Shown here piece by piece: positions 1 through 5,382 of a stretch of DNA of 5,382 bases. Position 1 is the first letter of the stretch; the number at the start of each line of letters is the position of its first letter. The notes under the pieces are model-generated. The model did no database searches, was not told the origin of the DNA, and was given only the letters and a program-made list of their open reading frames with translations. Made by a program: the position numbers and the translations under genes. This DNA is from Betaproteobacteria bacterium (lineage in GTDB: Bacteria > Pseudomonadota > Gammaproteobacteria > Burkholderiales > Usitatibacteraceae), in contig JAAOZZ010000065.1 of NCBI GenBank assembly GCA_012274175.1, positions 1 through 5,382 on the forward strand, in the 5' to 3' direction.

Positions 1-221
1 AACTCGAGCCGGGCGTTGCCCGAGTGGCTCGAGATCGGGAAGACGGACGTGAAGGCCGATTGCAGTCCGGCGAGGAGGCGGGCGTCGGCAGGGGTTTCGG
101 CCTGCAGGAACTCGGCGTACGAGTTGATCTGGGTGGCGAGGAGGAACGGCACGTCCAGAACGGCCGCGCGCTTGGCGAAGCTCTTGCGGATGCGCTTCTT
201 CTCGGTGAACGAGTAGGTCAT
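1..221 (-). CDS. rpoB: RNA polymerase beta subunit, N-terminal fragment (cut by window edge)
   Basis: This is the start of the beta subunit of RNA polymerase; 73 codons are visible and the gene continues past base 1. The N-terminus reads [18 protein letters not shown], followed by a [11 protein letters not shown] segment and a [14 protein letters not shown] segment, which match the conserved beginning of RpoB (E. coli has [13 protein letters not shown] and VFPIQSYSGN at equivalent places). Around residues 42-53 there is a short insertion ([12 protein letters not shown]) relative to E. coli, as seen in betaproteobacterial RpoB. The ATG at 219-221 is preceded by GGAG (227-230) with a 5-nt spacer. 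The gene follows rplL across a 366-nt, highly structured gap and is expected to be cotranscribed with it, with rpoC beyond the window. The catalytic and rifampicin regions lie outside the window. Confidence 0.97.
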   Translation of the reverse strand, partial: MTYSFTEKKRIRKSFAKRAAVLDVPFLLATQINSYAEFLQAETPADARLLAGLQSAFTSVFPISSHSGNARLE

Positions 222-283
222 GGGGGCTCCGAAATCGCGGCGGTGGGAATCCACGCGCCGCATGCACCCGACTGGCGCTTGAT

Positions 284-351
284 GGCCTGGTGGCTCCCCC
301 CTAGGAGCCGCTGGCGGACAGCCTCGCTGGAACGCGAGGCCCGACCAGGCC
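284..351 (-). promoter_or_regulatory. Three-way-junction-like RNA fold upstream of rpoB
   Basis: An outer 8-bp stem (ggcctggt at 284-291 with accaggcc at 344-351) encloses two hairpins. The first is ggctcc 292-297 with ggagcc 304-309, with a 6-nt loop; the second is gcctcgc 321-327 with gcgaggc 334-340, with a 6-nt loop. All stems are perfect Watson-Crick matches by inspection. The fold ends 53 nt before the GGAG of rpoB. Either strand could adopt it, but the transcript is expected from the minus strand. It may be part of the rpoB leader; its function is unknown. Confidence 0.55.
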
Positions 352-352
352 C

Positions 353-377
353 GTCTTCTGCAGTCGCTTCAGAAGAC
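353..377 (-). promoter_or_regulatory. 8-bp stem hairpin in the rpoB leader
   Basis: gtcttctg (353-360) is the exact reverse complement of cagaagac (370-377), with a 9-nt loop. It abuts the A/T-rich hairpin at 378-403 with no unpaired base between them, so the two could stack coaxially in the minus-strand transcript. The role is unknown; an RNA processing or stability element is possible. Confidence 0.5.
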
Positions 378-403
378 AAATAAAAGCGAGCGCGCTTTTA
401 TTT
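378..403 (-). terminator. A/T-rich hairpin, candidate weak terminator or attenuator before rpoB
   Basis: aaataaaagcg (378-388) and cgcttttattt (393-403) form a perfect 11-bp stem with a 4-nt loop. In the minus-strand RNA the stem has a short GCG top, an A-rich 5' side and a U-rich 3' side that runs on into UUUGUCUU, so it resembles a weak, symmetric intrinsic terminator. Complete termination here would silence rpoB, so partial read-through (attenuation) is the more likely reading. E. coli has an attenuator in the same gap. It could instead be a processing hairpin. Confidence 0.45.
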
Positions 404-410
404 GGCATCT

Positions 411-560
411 GGGCGGACGTTGGAGCGGACACAAGTGCCGCTCAACGCCCTCAACGCCCTCAACGCCCTCAACGAGTTAGACCGAAAGCGAAAGGTTTGC
501 GCCTCTCGCCTTCTGCCACGCGTCGTTGAGCGGCACTTGTGTCCGCTCCAACGACCGCCC
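411..560. repeat. 150-bp inverted-repeat element (37-bp arms, one mismatch)
   Basis: Bases 411-447 and 524-560 are reverse complements over 37 positions with a single mismatch (A417 against A554). The inner 30 bp (418-447 and 524-553) match perfectly; the arm begins CGTTGGAGCGGACACAAG. The 76-nt loop (448-523) contains most of a 9-bp tandem repeat and no gene. No clear target-site duplication flanks it, and no transposase is nearby. Transcribed from the minus strand it would give a very long RNA stem, a plausible RNase III substrate. It may be a dispersed palindromic or MITE-like repeat, or a locus-specific regulatory stem; copy number in the genome would separate these. Confidence 0.85.
441..474. 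repeat. 9-bp tandem repeat, about 3.8 copies
   Basis: The unit CTCAACGCC begins at 441, 450 and 459, followed by a partial fourth copy CTCAACG at 468-474. The copies are identical. The first copy overlaps the inner end of the left arm of the inverted repeat, and every copy contains CTCAACG, the complement of the CGTTGAG that opens the right arm at 524. The array therefore probably arose by local duplication of the arm end. A 9-bp unit does not disturb reading frame, but no coding region is supported here. Confidence 0.85.
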
Positions 561-587
561 CGCTGCCTGCCACATCCACTACCTGAT

Positions 588-968
588 CTACTTAATTTCG
601 GCCTTCGCTCCCGCTTCTTCCATCTTCTTCTTGACGGCCTCGGCTTCGGCCTTGTTCACGCCTTCCTTCAGGGGCTTCGGCGCTCCGTCCACGAGGTCCT
701 TCGCCTCCTTCAGGCCCAGGCTCGTCACTTCGCGCACCGCCTTGATGGTGTTCACCTTGTTCTCGCCTGCGGCGAGGAGCATCACGGTGAACTCGGTCTT
801 CTCTTCTACGGCGGCCGCTCCGGCACCCGCAGCCGCGGGCGCGGCGACGGCAACGGCGGCGGCGGCGGACACGCCGAACTTGTCTTCCATGTCCTTGATG
901 AGCTGGGAAAGCTCGAGGACGGTCATGCTCCCGATCGCGTCGAGGATGTCTTGCTTGGCGATTGCCAT
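588..968 (-). CDS. rplL: 50S ribosomal protein L7/L12
   Basis: L7/L12 is the multi-copy acidic stalk protein of the 50S subunit; it binds the C-terminal helix of L10 and recruits translation GTPases such as EF-Tu and EF-G. The 126-residue product shows the usual three parts: an N-terminal dimerisation domain (about 1-34, [20 protein letters not shown]), an Ala/Gly/Pro-rich flexible hinge (about 35-54) and the conserved C-terminal domain (from EEKTEF at about 55, with [11 protein letters not shown] near 84-94). The ATG at 966-968 has AGGAG at 976-980 with a 7-nt spacer. The frame stays open far upstream into rplJ, but those residues do not resemble L7/L12. The gene lies 44 nt after rplJ with its own strong ribosome binding site, consistent with the need for more L7/L12 than L10. 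The stop is TAG. Confidence 0.98.
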   Translation of the reverse strand: MAIAKQDILDAIGSMTVLELSQLIKDMEDKFGVSAAAAVAVAAPAAAGAGAAAVEEKTEFTVMLLAAGENKVNTIKAVREVTSLGLKEAKDLVDGAPKPLKEGVNKAEAEAVKKKMEEAGAKAEIK

Positions 969-1012
969 GGAAATGCTCCTGGTTTGCTGGTCGATTGAAT
1001 GGGTCGTGGGGA

Positions 1013-1543
1013 TCAGGCCGCGGCCTGCTCCTTCTGGTCGCGTACGGCGGCGACGGTCCGGACGAACCTGCCCGGCACCTCGTTCAGCGTCTGGACGAAC
1101 TTGGCGATCGGGGCCTGCATCGTGCCCAGCAGCTTCGCGAGCAGTTCCTCGCGGCTGGGCATGGTAGCGAGGTTCGCGACCTCCTTTGCGCTCATCAGGT
1201 AGTTGGGCATCATGCCGCCCTTGATGACGAGCTTGTCGTTGCCCTTCGCGTAGGCGTGGAGCACCCTGGCCGCGGCCACCGGGTCGTCGGAGATGCCGTA
1301 GGCGAGCGGGCCGACCATCTGTCCGGCCAGCTGCTCGAACGGCGTCCCCTGGACCGCGCGGCGCGCGAGGGTGTTCTTCAGCACGCGAAGGTAGACGCCG
1401 GAGGCTCTCGCCTTCGAGCGCAGGACGGTGATGTCCTCCACGGGCAGGCCACGGTACTCCGCCAGAACGACGGTCTGCGCCTTGGCCAGCCGCGCGGAGA
1501 GCTCCGCCACGACTTCCTTCTTTTCTTCGAGATTGAGACTCAA
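1013..1543 (-). CDS. rplJ: 50S ribosomal protein L10
   Basis: L10 anchors L7/L12 dimers to 23S rRNA at the base of the ribosomal stalk, and in many bacteria the L10-L12 complex represses its own mRNA. The 176-residue product has the family signature [12 protein letters not shown] near residues 53-64, a GTPFE segment near 66-70 and a C-terminal helix ending [12 protein letters not shown] that would carry the L12 sites. The start is taken as TTG at 1541-1543 because homologues begin (M)SLNL and because AAGGAG (1551-1556) sits 7 nt upstream. No in-frame ATG lies near this point; the only upstream one, at 1648, falls inside the leader palindrome and would add 35 unrelated residues. The gene is preceded by an L10-type leader. 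Confidence 0.96.
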   Translation of the reverse strand: MSLNLEEKKEVVAELSARLAKAQTVVLAEYRGLPVEDITVLRSKARASGVYLRVLKNTLARRAVQGTPFEQLAGQMVGPLAYGISDDPVAAARVLHAYAKGNDKLVIKGGMMPNYLMSAKEVANLATMPSREELLAKLLGTMQAPIAKFVQTLNEVPGRFVRTVAAVRDQKEQAAA

Positions 1544-1550
1544 GGTCCTT

Positions 1551-1556
1551 CTCCTT
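1551..1556 (-). promoter_or_regulatory. rplJ ribosome binding site fixing a TTG start
   Basis: The minus strand reads AAGGAG, then 7 nt, then TTG. This strong Shine-Dalgarno match is the main reason for choosing the TTG start. The rplK site has the same AAGGAGAAG core, also with a 7-nt spacer. Confidence 0.85.
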
Positions 1557-1637
1557 AACGTTCGGCGCCGCCGCCGGACTCCCGGAAAGGGAAGGCCGGG
1601 CGGCTGCGCCACCCATAGCGACCTTTCGTCAGGAGCA

Positions 1638-1657
1638 CCCGCGCGCATGCGCGCGGG
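1638..1657 (-). promoter_or_regulatory. 20-bp perfect GC palindrome in the rplJ leader
   Basis: Bases 1638-1647 are the exact reverse complement of 1648-1657 (centre GCATGC). In RNA this gives a very stable hairpin, enclosed by a 4-bp cagg/cctg stem (1630-1633 with 1662-1665) across a symmetric internal loop. It lies between the L10-binding fold and the rplJ ribosome binding site, where it could help transmit L10 binding to translation. That role is inference. Confidence 0.6.
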
Positions 1658-1670
1658 AAAGCCTGTCTTG

Positions 1671-1775
1671 GGTTCGCCATCTGCGTGGGCTTCGGGAATG
1701 CTTCCCCTCTATTAAGTCCCGACTTCCTGCATCGACCCCCATACGCCGGGGTTCCCGGGACGCCTACGGTCTTTG
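1671..1775 (-). promoter_or_regulatory. L10 leader: autoregulatory mRNA site for L10(L12) upstream of rplJ
   Basis: The minus strand has the L10-leader hallmarks in order: AAAGACCGTAGGCG (about 1774-1761), a stem GTCCCG/CGGGAC (1756-1761 with 1716-1721), CTTAATAG, a small hairpin gggaa/ttccc (1694-1698 with 1702-1706), and GCCCACGCAGATGGCG (about 1690-1675). GTAGGC and GCCCAC pair to close the fold, leaving one A-C mismatch. The asymmetric GCAGA-containing strand fits the kink-turn region described for the E. coli L10 site. By family knowledge, the L10-L12 complex binds here to repress rplJ and rplL translation. The assignment rests on remembered family motifs; a covariance-model scan would settle it. 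Confidence 0.75.
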
Positions 1776-1780
1776 ACAAC

Positions 1781-1804
1781 CCGCGGCCCTTGATGCGGCC
1801 GCGG
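1781..1804 (-). other. GC-rich hairpin directly after rplA
   Basis: ccgcggcc (1781-1788) pairs with ggccgcgg (1797-1804), an all-GC 8-bp stem with an 8-nt loop, starting 11 nt beyond the rplA stop. There is no following U-run (the transcript continues GUUGUC), so it is not a standard intrinsic terminator. It may pause polymerase, protect the rplK-rplA mRNA 3' end, or form the outer part of the rplJ leader. Confidence 0.5.
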
Positions 1805-1815
1805 CCCAAAGTCTG

Positions 1816-2529
1816 TTACTGCACCGCCGGCGCCATTCCGCCGGCGAAGCTTCCTTGATCGATGCGGATGCCCACGCCCATCGTGCTCGAGACCGACACC
1901 TTCTTCAGGTAGATCCCCTTCGTGGTCGAAGGCTTGGCCTTGTTGATCGCCCCGATGAGCGCCTCGAGGTTTTCCGCCAGCGCATCGACCGGGAACGAGG
2001 CGCGGCCGATCGTGCACTGCACGATGCCCGCCTTGTCCGCGCGGTACTGCACCTGGCCGCCCTTCGCGTTCTTCACCGCCTCCTCGACGTTGGCCGTCAC
2101 GGTGCCCACCTTCGGGTTGGGCATGAGGCCCCTCGGGCCCAGCACCTGGCCCAGCGGGCCCACGACCTTCATCGCGTCGGGGGTGGCGATCACCACGTCG
2201 AAATCCATGAAGCCGCCCTTCACCCGGTCGGCCAGGTCGTCGAATCCGACCACGTCGGCTCCTGCCGCCTTCGCCTTCTCCGCGTTGGCGCCCTGCGCGA
2301 ACACCGCCACGCGCACCGTCTTGCCGGTGCCGCGCGGCAGCACCACGCTGCCGCGCACGACCTGGTCCGACTTCTTCGCGTCGATGCCGAGGTTCACCGC
2401 GACATCGACGGATTCGTCGAACTTGGCCGTCGCCGTCTGCTTCACGAGGTCGAGCGCCGTCTTCAGCTCGTAGGCCTTGGTGCGGTCGACGAGCCCTGAA
2501 ATCTTCTGCGCACGCTTGGAGGCCGCCAT
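1816..2529 (-). CDS. rplA: 50S ribosomal protein L1
   Basis: L1 binds the mobile L1 stalk of 23S rRNA near the E site and, in characterised bacteria, represses the rplK-rplA mRNA. The 237-residue product (E. coli L1 is 234) carries the L1 signature around 132-145 ([14 protein letters not shown]), [17 protein letters not shown] in the first domain, and the C-terminal [17 protein letters not shown] block. The ATG at 2527-2529 begins [10 protein letters not shown], close to the family start; a longer in-frame start 13 codons upstream lies inside rplK and has no family support. GGAGG (2539-2543), inside the last codons of rplK, gives a 9-nt spacer. The stop of rplK and this ATG are separated by one base, so translation is very likely coupled. 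Confidence 0.98.
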   Translation of the reverse strand: MAASKRAQKISGLVDRTKAYELKTALDLVKQTATAKFDESVDVAVNLGIDAKKSDQVVRGSVVLPRGTGKTVRVAVFAQGANAEKAKAAGADVVGFDDLADRVKGGFMDFDVVIATPDAMKVVGPLGQVLGPRGLMPNPKVGTVTANVEEAVKNAKGGQVQYRADKAGIVQCTIGRASFPVDALAENLEALIGAINKAKPSTTKGIYLKKVSVSSTMGVGIRIDQGSFAGGMAPAVQ

Positions 2530-2530
2530 G

Positions 2531-2962
2531 TCAGACGCCCTCCACTTCGACGCCCATGCTGCGGGCACTTCCGGCGATGGTCCTCACCGCCGCGTCCATG
2601 TCCGCCGCCGTGAGGTCGGGCTGCTTGGTCTTCGCGATCTCCTCGACCTGCTTGCGGGTGAGCTTGCCCACCTTGTCGGTGTGGGGCTTGGCGCTGCCCT
2701 TCTCGAGCTTGAGCGCCTTGCGGATCAGCACCGAGGCGGGCGGGGACTTGAGGATGAACGTGAAGCTCTTGTCCGCGTACGCGGTGATCACCACCGGCAG
2801 CATCAATCCCGGTTCCACCTTCTGGGTCTGCGCGTTGAACGCCTTGCAGAACTCCATGATGTTGAGGCCGCGCTGGCCGAGCGCGGGTCCGATGGGCGGC
2901 GAGGGATTCGCCTTGCCCGCCGGCACCTGAAGCTTGATCAGGCCTACGATCTTCTTCGCCAC
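2531..2962 (-). CDS. rplK: 50S ribosomal protein L11
   Basis: L11 binds the GTPase-associated region of 23S rRNA with L10 and contributes to factor binding and to RelA-dependent stringent signalling. The 143-residue product has the proline-rich N-terminal block [19 protein letters not shown] (about 15-33) followed by [13 protein letters not shown], and ends with the conserved [12 protein letters not shown] tail. The start is GTG at 2960-2962, giving (M)[16 protein letters not shown] as in homologues; AAGGAG (2970-2975) lies 7 nt upstream. A possible TTG seven codons upstream overlaps this ribosome binding site region and lacks support. The gene is the first cistron of the L11-L1 pair after a 118-nt leader, so autogenous control by L1 is expected from family knowledge. 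Confidence 0.97.
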   Translation of the reverse strand: MAKKIVGLIKLQVPAGKANPSPPIGPALGQRGLNIMEFCKAFNAQTQKVEPGLMLPVVITAYADKSFTFILKSPPASVLIRKALKLEKGSAKPHTDKVGKLTRKQVEEIAKTKQPDLTAADMDAAVRTIAGSARSMGVEVEGV

Positions 2963-3080
2963 GAGACTTCTCCTTGGGTGCAAGCGGACGCCCGCGGGCG
3001 CCCTCCCCTTCCACTTGCCGGGAACCGCCCGGCGACGGAGGGCCGCGTTAGTCCGCGCGCCCGGTAAAAAGTTCCCCGGA
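2963..3080 (-). promoter_or_regulatory. rplK leader with hairpins and the ribosome binding site of a GTG start
   Basis: This 118-nt gap between nusG and rplK contains AAGGAG at 2970-2975 and two GC hairpins: gccggg/cccggc (3017-3022 with 3028-3033, 5-nt loop) and a near-palindrome at 2986-3003. In E. coli, L1 represses translation through the equivalent leader. I cannot identify the L1 site itself by eye, and I see no convincing -35/-10 promoter. Confidence 0.5.
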
Positions 3081-3614
3081 TCAGGCCTTCTCGACCTGCC
3101 CGAAATCGAGCTCGACCGGTGTTGCGCGCCCGAAGATCAGCACCGACACGCGGATCTTGCTTTTCTCGTAGTTCACTTCCTCGACGTTGCCGTTGAAGTC
3201 GGTGAACGGGCCCTCGGTCACGCGCACCGATTCGCCCACCTCGAAGAGCACCTTGGGCTTGGGCTTCTCCACGCCTTCCTGCACCTGGTGCAGGATGTTC
3301 TCGACTTCCTTGTCCGAGATCGGCGTAGGGCGCATCGCCGAGCCGCCGATGAAGCCCGTCACCTTCGGCGTGCTCTTCACCAGGTGCCAGGTCTCGTCGG
3401 TCATGTCCATCTGCACCAGGATGTAGCCCGGGAAGAAGCGGCGCTCGCTGATCGCCTTCTGGCCGCTCTTCATCTCGACCACTTCCTCCGTCGGCACCAG
3501 CACCTGGCCGAACTTGTCCTGCATGCCCGAGCGCTTGATGCGGTCGATGAGGGCCGCCTGGATGCTCTTCTCCTGGCCGGAGTACGCGTGCACCACGTAC
3601 CAACGCATGCTCAT
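3081..3614 (-). CDS. nusG: Transcription termination/antitermination factor NusG
   Basis: NusG is the universal elongation factor that binds RNA polymerase through its NGN domain, while its KOW domain contacts Rho or ribosomal protein S10. In the 177-residue product the NGN domain spans about 4-115 ([46 protein letters not shown] and PTPISDKEV) and the KOW domain about 125-177 ([19 protein letters not shown], then [17 protein letters not shown]). Three in-frame ATGs occur, at 3620, 3614 and 3608. The middle one is chosen because GGAGG (3622-3626) is 7 nt from it, but only 1 nt from the first and 13 nt from the third. The start lies 2 nt after the secE stop, so coupling is likely. Confidence 0.97.
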   Translation of the reverse strand: MSMRWYVVHAYSGQEKSIQAALIDRIKRSGMQDKFGQVLVPTEEVVEMKSGQKAISERRFFPGYILVQMDMTDETWHLVKSTPKVTGFIGGSAMRPTPISDKEVENILHQVQEGVEKPKPKVLFEVGESVRVTEGPFTDFNGNVEEVNYEKSKIRVSVLIFGRATPVELDFGQVEKA

Positions 3615-3616
3615 CG

Positions 3617-3964
3617 TCATCCCTCCGTCCCCAGCAGCTTCTGCGTGACCCACAGGAGGCCCCAGTCGACGAGCCAGAGGAAGAGCGCCATTACGAACAC
3701 GAAGCCGAAGACCATACCGGTCGTCGAAAGCGTCTCCTTGCGGCTCGGCCACACGACCCTCTTGGCCTCCTCCCACGCCTCGCGGGCGAAGGCGACGAAG
3801 GTGCGGCCGGCCTGGGTGAACCACATCACGGCCGAGGCCACGGCGAATGCCCCGAGCAACGCGGCCAGGCGCACCACGAGCGCGCTCTCGCCCAGCACGT
3901 AGTAGCCCGCGAGGCCCGCCACGGCGATGAGCGCCGCAATCGCAATCTTGATTCGTTCCGCCAT
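3617..3964 (-). CDS. secE: Preprotein translocase subunit SecE
   Basis: SecE is the clamp-like essential subunit of the SecYEG protein-export channel in the inner membrane. The 115-residue product has three predicted membrane segments (about 5-24, 29-49 and 82-104), the three-helix arrangement of E. coli-type SecE. Between helices 2 and 3 lies the conserved cytoplasmic amphipathic stretch [18 protein letters not shown] (about 61-78), the hallmark of the family. The ATG at 3962-3964 gives MAERIKIA. No strong Shine-Dalgarno sequence is visible (the best is GGACAG, about 9-14 nt upstream), so this start is less certain than the others. An in-frame alternative further upstream runs into the tRNA-Trp gene and is rejected. 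The gene follows tRNA-Trp by 30 nt and leads directly into nusG. Confidence 0.95.
   Translation of the reverse strand: MAERIKIAIAALIAVAGLAGYYVLGESALVVRLAALLGAFAVASAVMWFTQAGRTFVAFAREAWEEAKRVVWPSRKETLSTTGMVFGFVFVMALFLWLVDWGLLWVTQKLLGTEG
3621..3626 (-). promoter_or_regulatory. nusG ribosome binding site inside the secE 3' end
   Basis: GGAGGG on the minus strand lies within the last codons of secE. Its spacing selects the second of three closely spaced in-frame ATGs as the nusG start (7 nt from GGAGG). Confidence 0.75.
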
Positions 3965-3994
3965 GTGACGCTCTGTCCGTTTCTCTGCCGCTGG

Positions 3995-4070
3995 TGGCAG
4001 GCCAGGAGGGTCTCGAACCCCCAACCTGCGGTTTTGGAGACCGCCGCTCTGCCAATTGAGCTACTGGCCT
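3995..4070 (-). tRNA. trnW: tRNA-Trp (anticodon CCA)
   Basis: A complete 76-nt cloverleaf can be drawn. The acceptor stem AGGCCAG pairs perfectly with CTGGCCT, the D stem is GCTC/GAGC, the anticodon stem is GCGGT/ACCGC around loop CTCCAAA with anticodon CCA (4035-4037), and the T stem is GGGGG/CCCTC with loop TTCGAGA. The discriminator base is G, as expected for bacterial tRNA-Trp, and the 3' CCA is encoded (3995-3997). It is immediately followed by a second CCA (3992-3994). The gene starts only 6 nt after the tuf stop codon and precedes secE by 30 nt, so it must be processed out of a mixed mRNA-tRNA transcript unless it has its own promoter. Confidence 0.97.
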
Positions 4071-4076
4071 AACCGA

Positions 4077-5267
<1,191 letters not shown>

Positions 5268-5321
5268 GATTGCCTGTCCTGGAGATCGTTGGTGTTGATT
5301 GCCGTTTAGCCTGCGAATGCC

Positions 5322-5382
5322 TGGTGCCCATGATGCGGATTGAACGCATGACCTCTCCCTTACCAAAGGAGTGCTCTACCAC
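5322..5382 (-). tRNA. trnT: tRNA-Thr (anticodon GGT), 5' end cut by window edge
   Basis: The 3' 61 nt of a tRNA are visible. The T stem is ATGCG/CGCAT with loop TTCAATC, the anticodon stem is CTCCT/GGGAG around TTGGTAA with anticodon GGT, part of the D arm (GTGGTAGAGC) is present, and the 3' acceptor strand CATGGGC is followed by discriminator A and encoded CCA (5322-5324). The 5' acceptor strand should read GCCCATG and lies just past base 5382. A tRNA-Thr just before tuf is the usual arrangement (E. coli thrT-tufB). The 54-nt gap to tuf shows no clear promoter or terminator, so cotranscription with tuf is likely. Confidence 0.95.

Larger units (their letters stand above)
222..587 (-). promoter_or_regulatory. 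rplL-rpoB intergenic region, highly structured
   Basis: No gene is supported in this 366-nt gap. It holds, in transcript order from rplL to rpoB, a long inverted repeat (560-411), an A/T-rich hairpin (403-378), a second hairpin (377-353), a three-way-junction-like fold (351-284) and the rpoB ribosome binding site (230-227). In E. coli the equivalent gap carries a partial transcription attenuator and an RNase III cleavage site that set the ratio of ribosomal protein to polymerase mRNA. A similar role here is inferred from position and structure, not from sequence identity. I see no convincing promoter. Confidence 0.7.

Noticed and set aside
441..474. CRISPR array
   Set aside because: The repeat units are 9 bp and contiguous with no spacers.
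411..560. Complete transposable element with target-site duplication
   Set aside because: The arms are clear, but no flanking direct repeat and no transposase are visible. Only an inverted-repeat element can be claimed.
402..998. Open frame of 198 codons on the plus strand, with a repeated Leu-Asn-Ala segment
   Set aside because: It runs antisense through rplL and the inverted repeat, has no family resemblance, and its repeat is simply the 9-bp tandem repeat translated. Long antisense frames are expected in GC-rich genes.
588..1616. A single 342-residue minus-strand frame joining rplJ-region sequence to rplL
   Set aside because: The upstream part is rplJ read in the wrong frame. rplL has its own ATG and ribosome binding site.
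1855..2499. Long plus-strand frame opposite rplA, and similar frames opposite tuf, rplK and nusG
   Set aside because: They are composition-driven shadows rich in Arg, His and Leu with no recognisable domain; the minus-strand proteins are unmistakable.
3034..3080. Promoter for rplK just after nusG
   Set aside because: The T-run and TAAC sequence do not give a -35/-10 pair at acceptable spacing; a promoter may exist but cannot be supported by eye.

Overview
The window is a high-GC bacterial chromosome segment carrying the classic transcription-translation superoperon. All genes are on the minus strand. Read in the direction of transcription, from the right edge to the left, the order is tRNA-Thr (5' end outside the window), tuf, tRNA-Trp, secE, nusG, rplK, rplA, rplJ, rplL and the first 73 codons of rpoB. 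A tRNA-Trp gene between tuf and secE, a 396-residue EF-Tu, and an RpoB N-terminus with a short TPADAR-type insertion all point to a betaproteobacterium. Genus cannot be assigned from this window.

Layout: 5322-5382 is tRNA-Thr(GGU), cut by the window edge. 4077-5267 is tuf, with tRNA-Trp (3995-4070) only 6 nt beyond its stop codon. 3617-3964 (secE) and 3081-3614 (nusG) are nearly contiguous. A 118-nt leader separates nusG from rplK (2531-2962), which is followed after 1 nt by rplA (1816-2529). A 272-nt leader before rplJ (1013-1543) holds a GC hairpin, a recognisable L10-leader fold and a 20-bp GC palindrome. rplL (588-968) follows after 44 nt. The 366-nt gap before rpoB (222-587) is almost entirely made of potential secondary structure.

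The genes supply translation elongation (EF-Tu, L11, L1, L10 and L7/L12, the last four forming the L1 arm and the stalk base/stalk of the 50S subunit), two tRNAs, transcription elongation (NusG, RNA polymerase beta) and protein export (SecE). Their grouping allows ribosome-linked feedback on RNA polymerase synthesis. Regulation visible in the sequence includes the L10 leader, the very tight rplK-rplA and secE-nusG junctions, and strong Shine-Dalgarno sites paired with non-ATG starts (GTG for rplK, TTG for rplJ).

The coding content is ordinary. The most unusual part is the rplL-rpoB intergenic region. It has a 150-bp inverted-repeat element (37-bp arms, one mismatch) with a 9-bp tandem repeat at one arm, followed without gaps by two more hairpins and a three-way-junction-like fold. 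I found no CRISPR array, transposase, phage gene or novel protein system.
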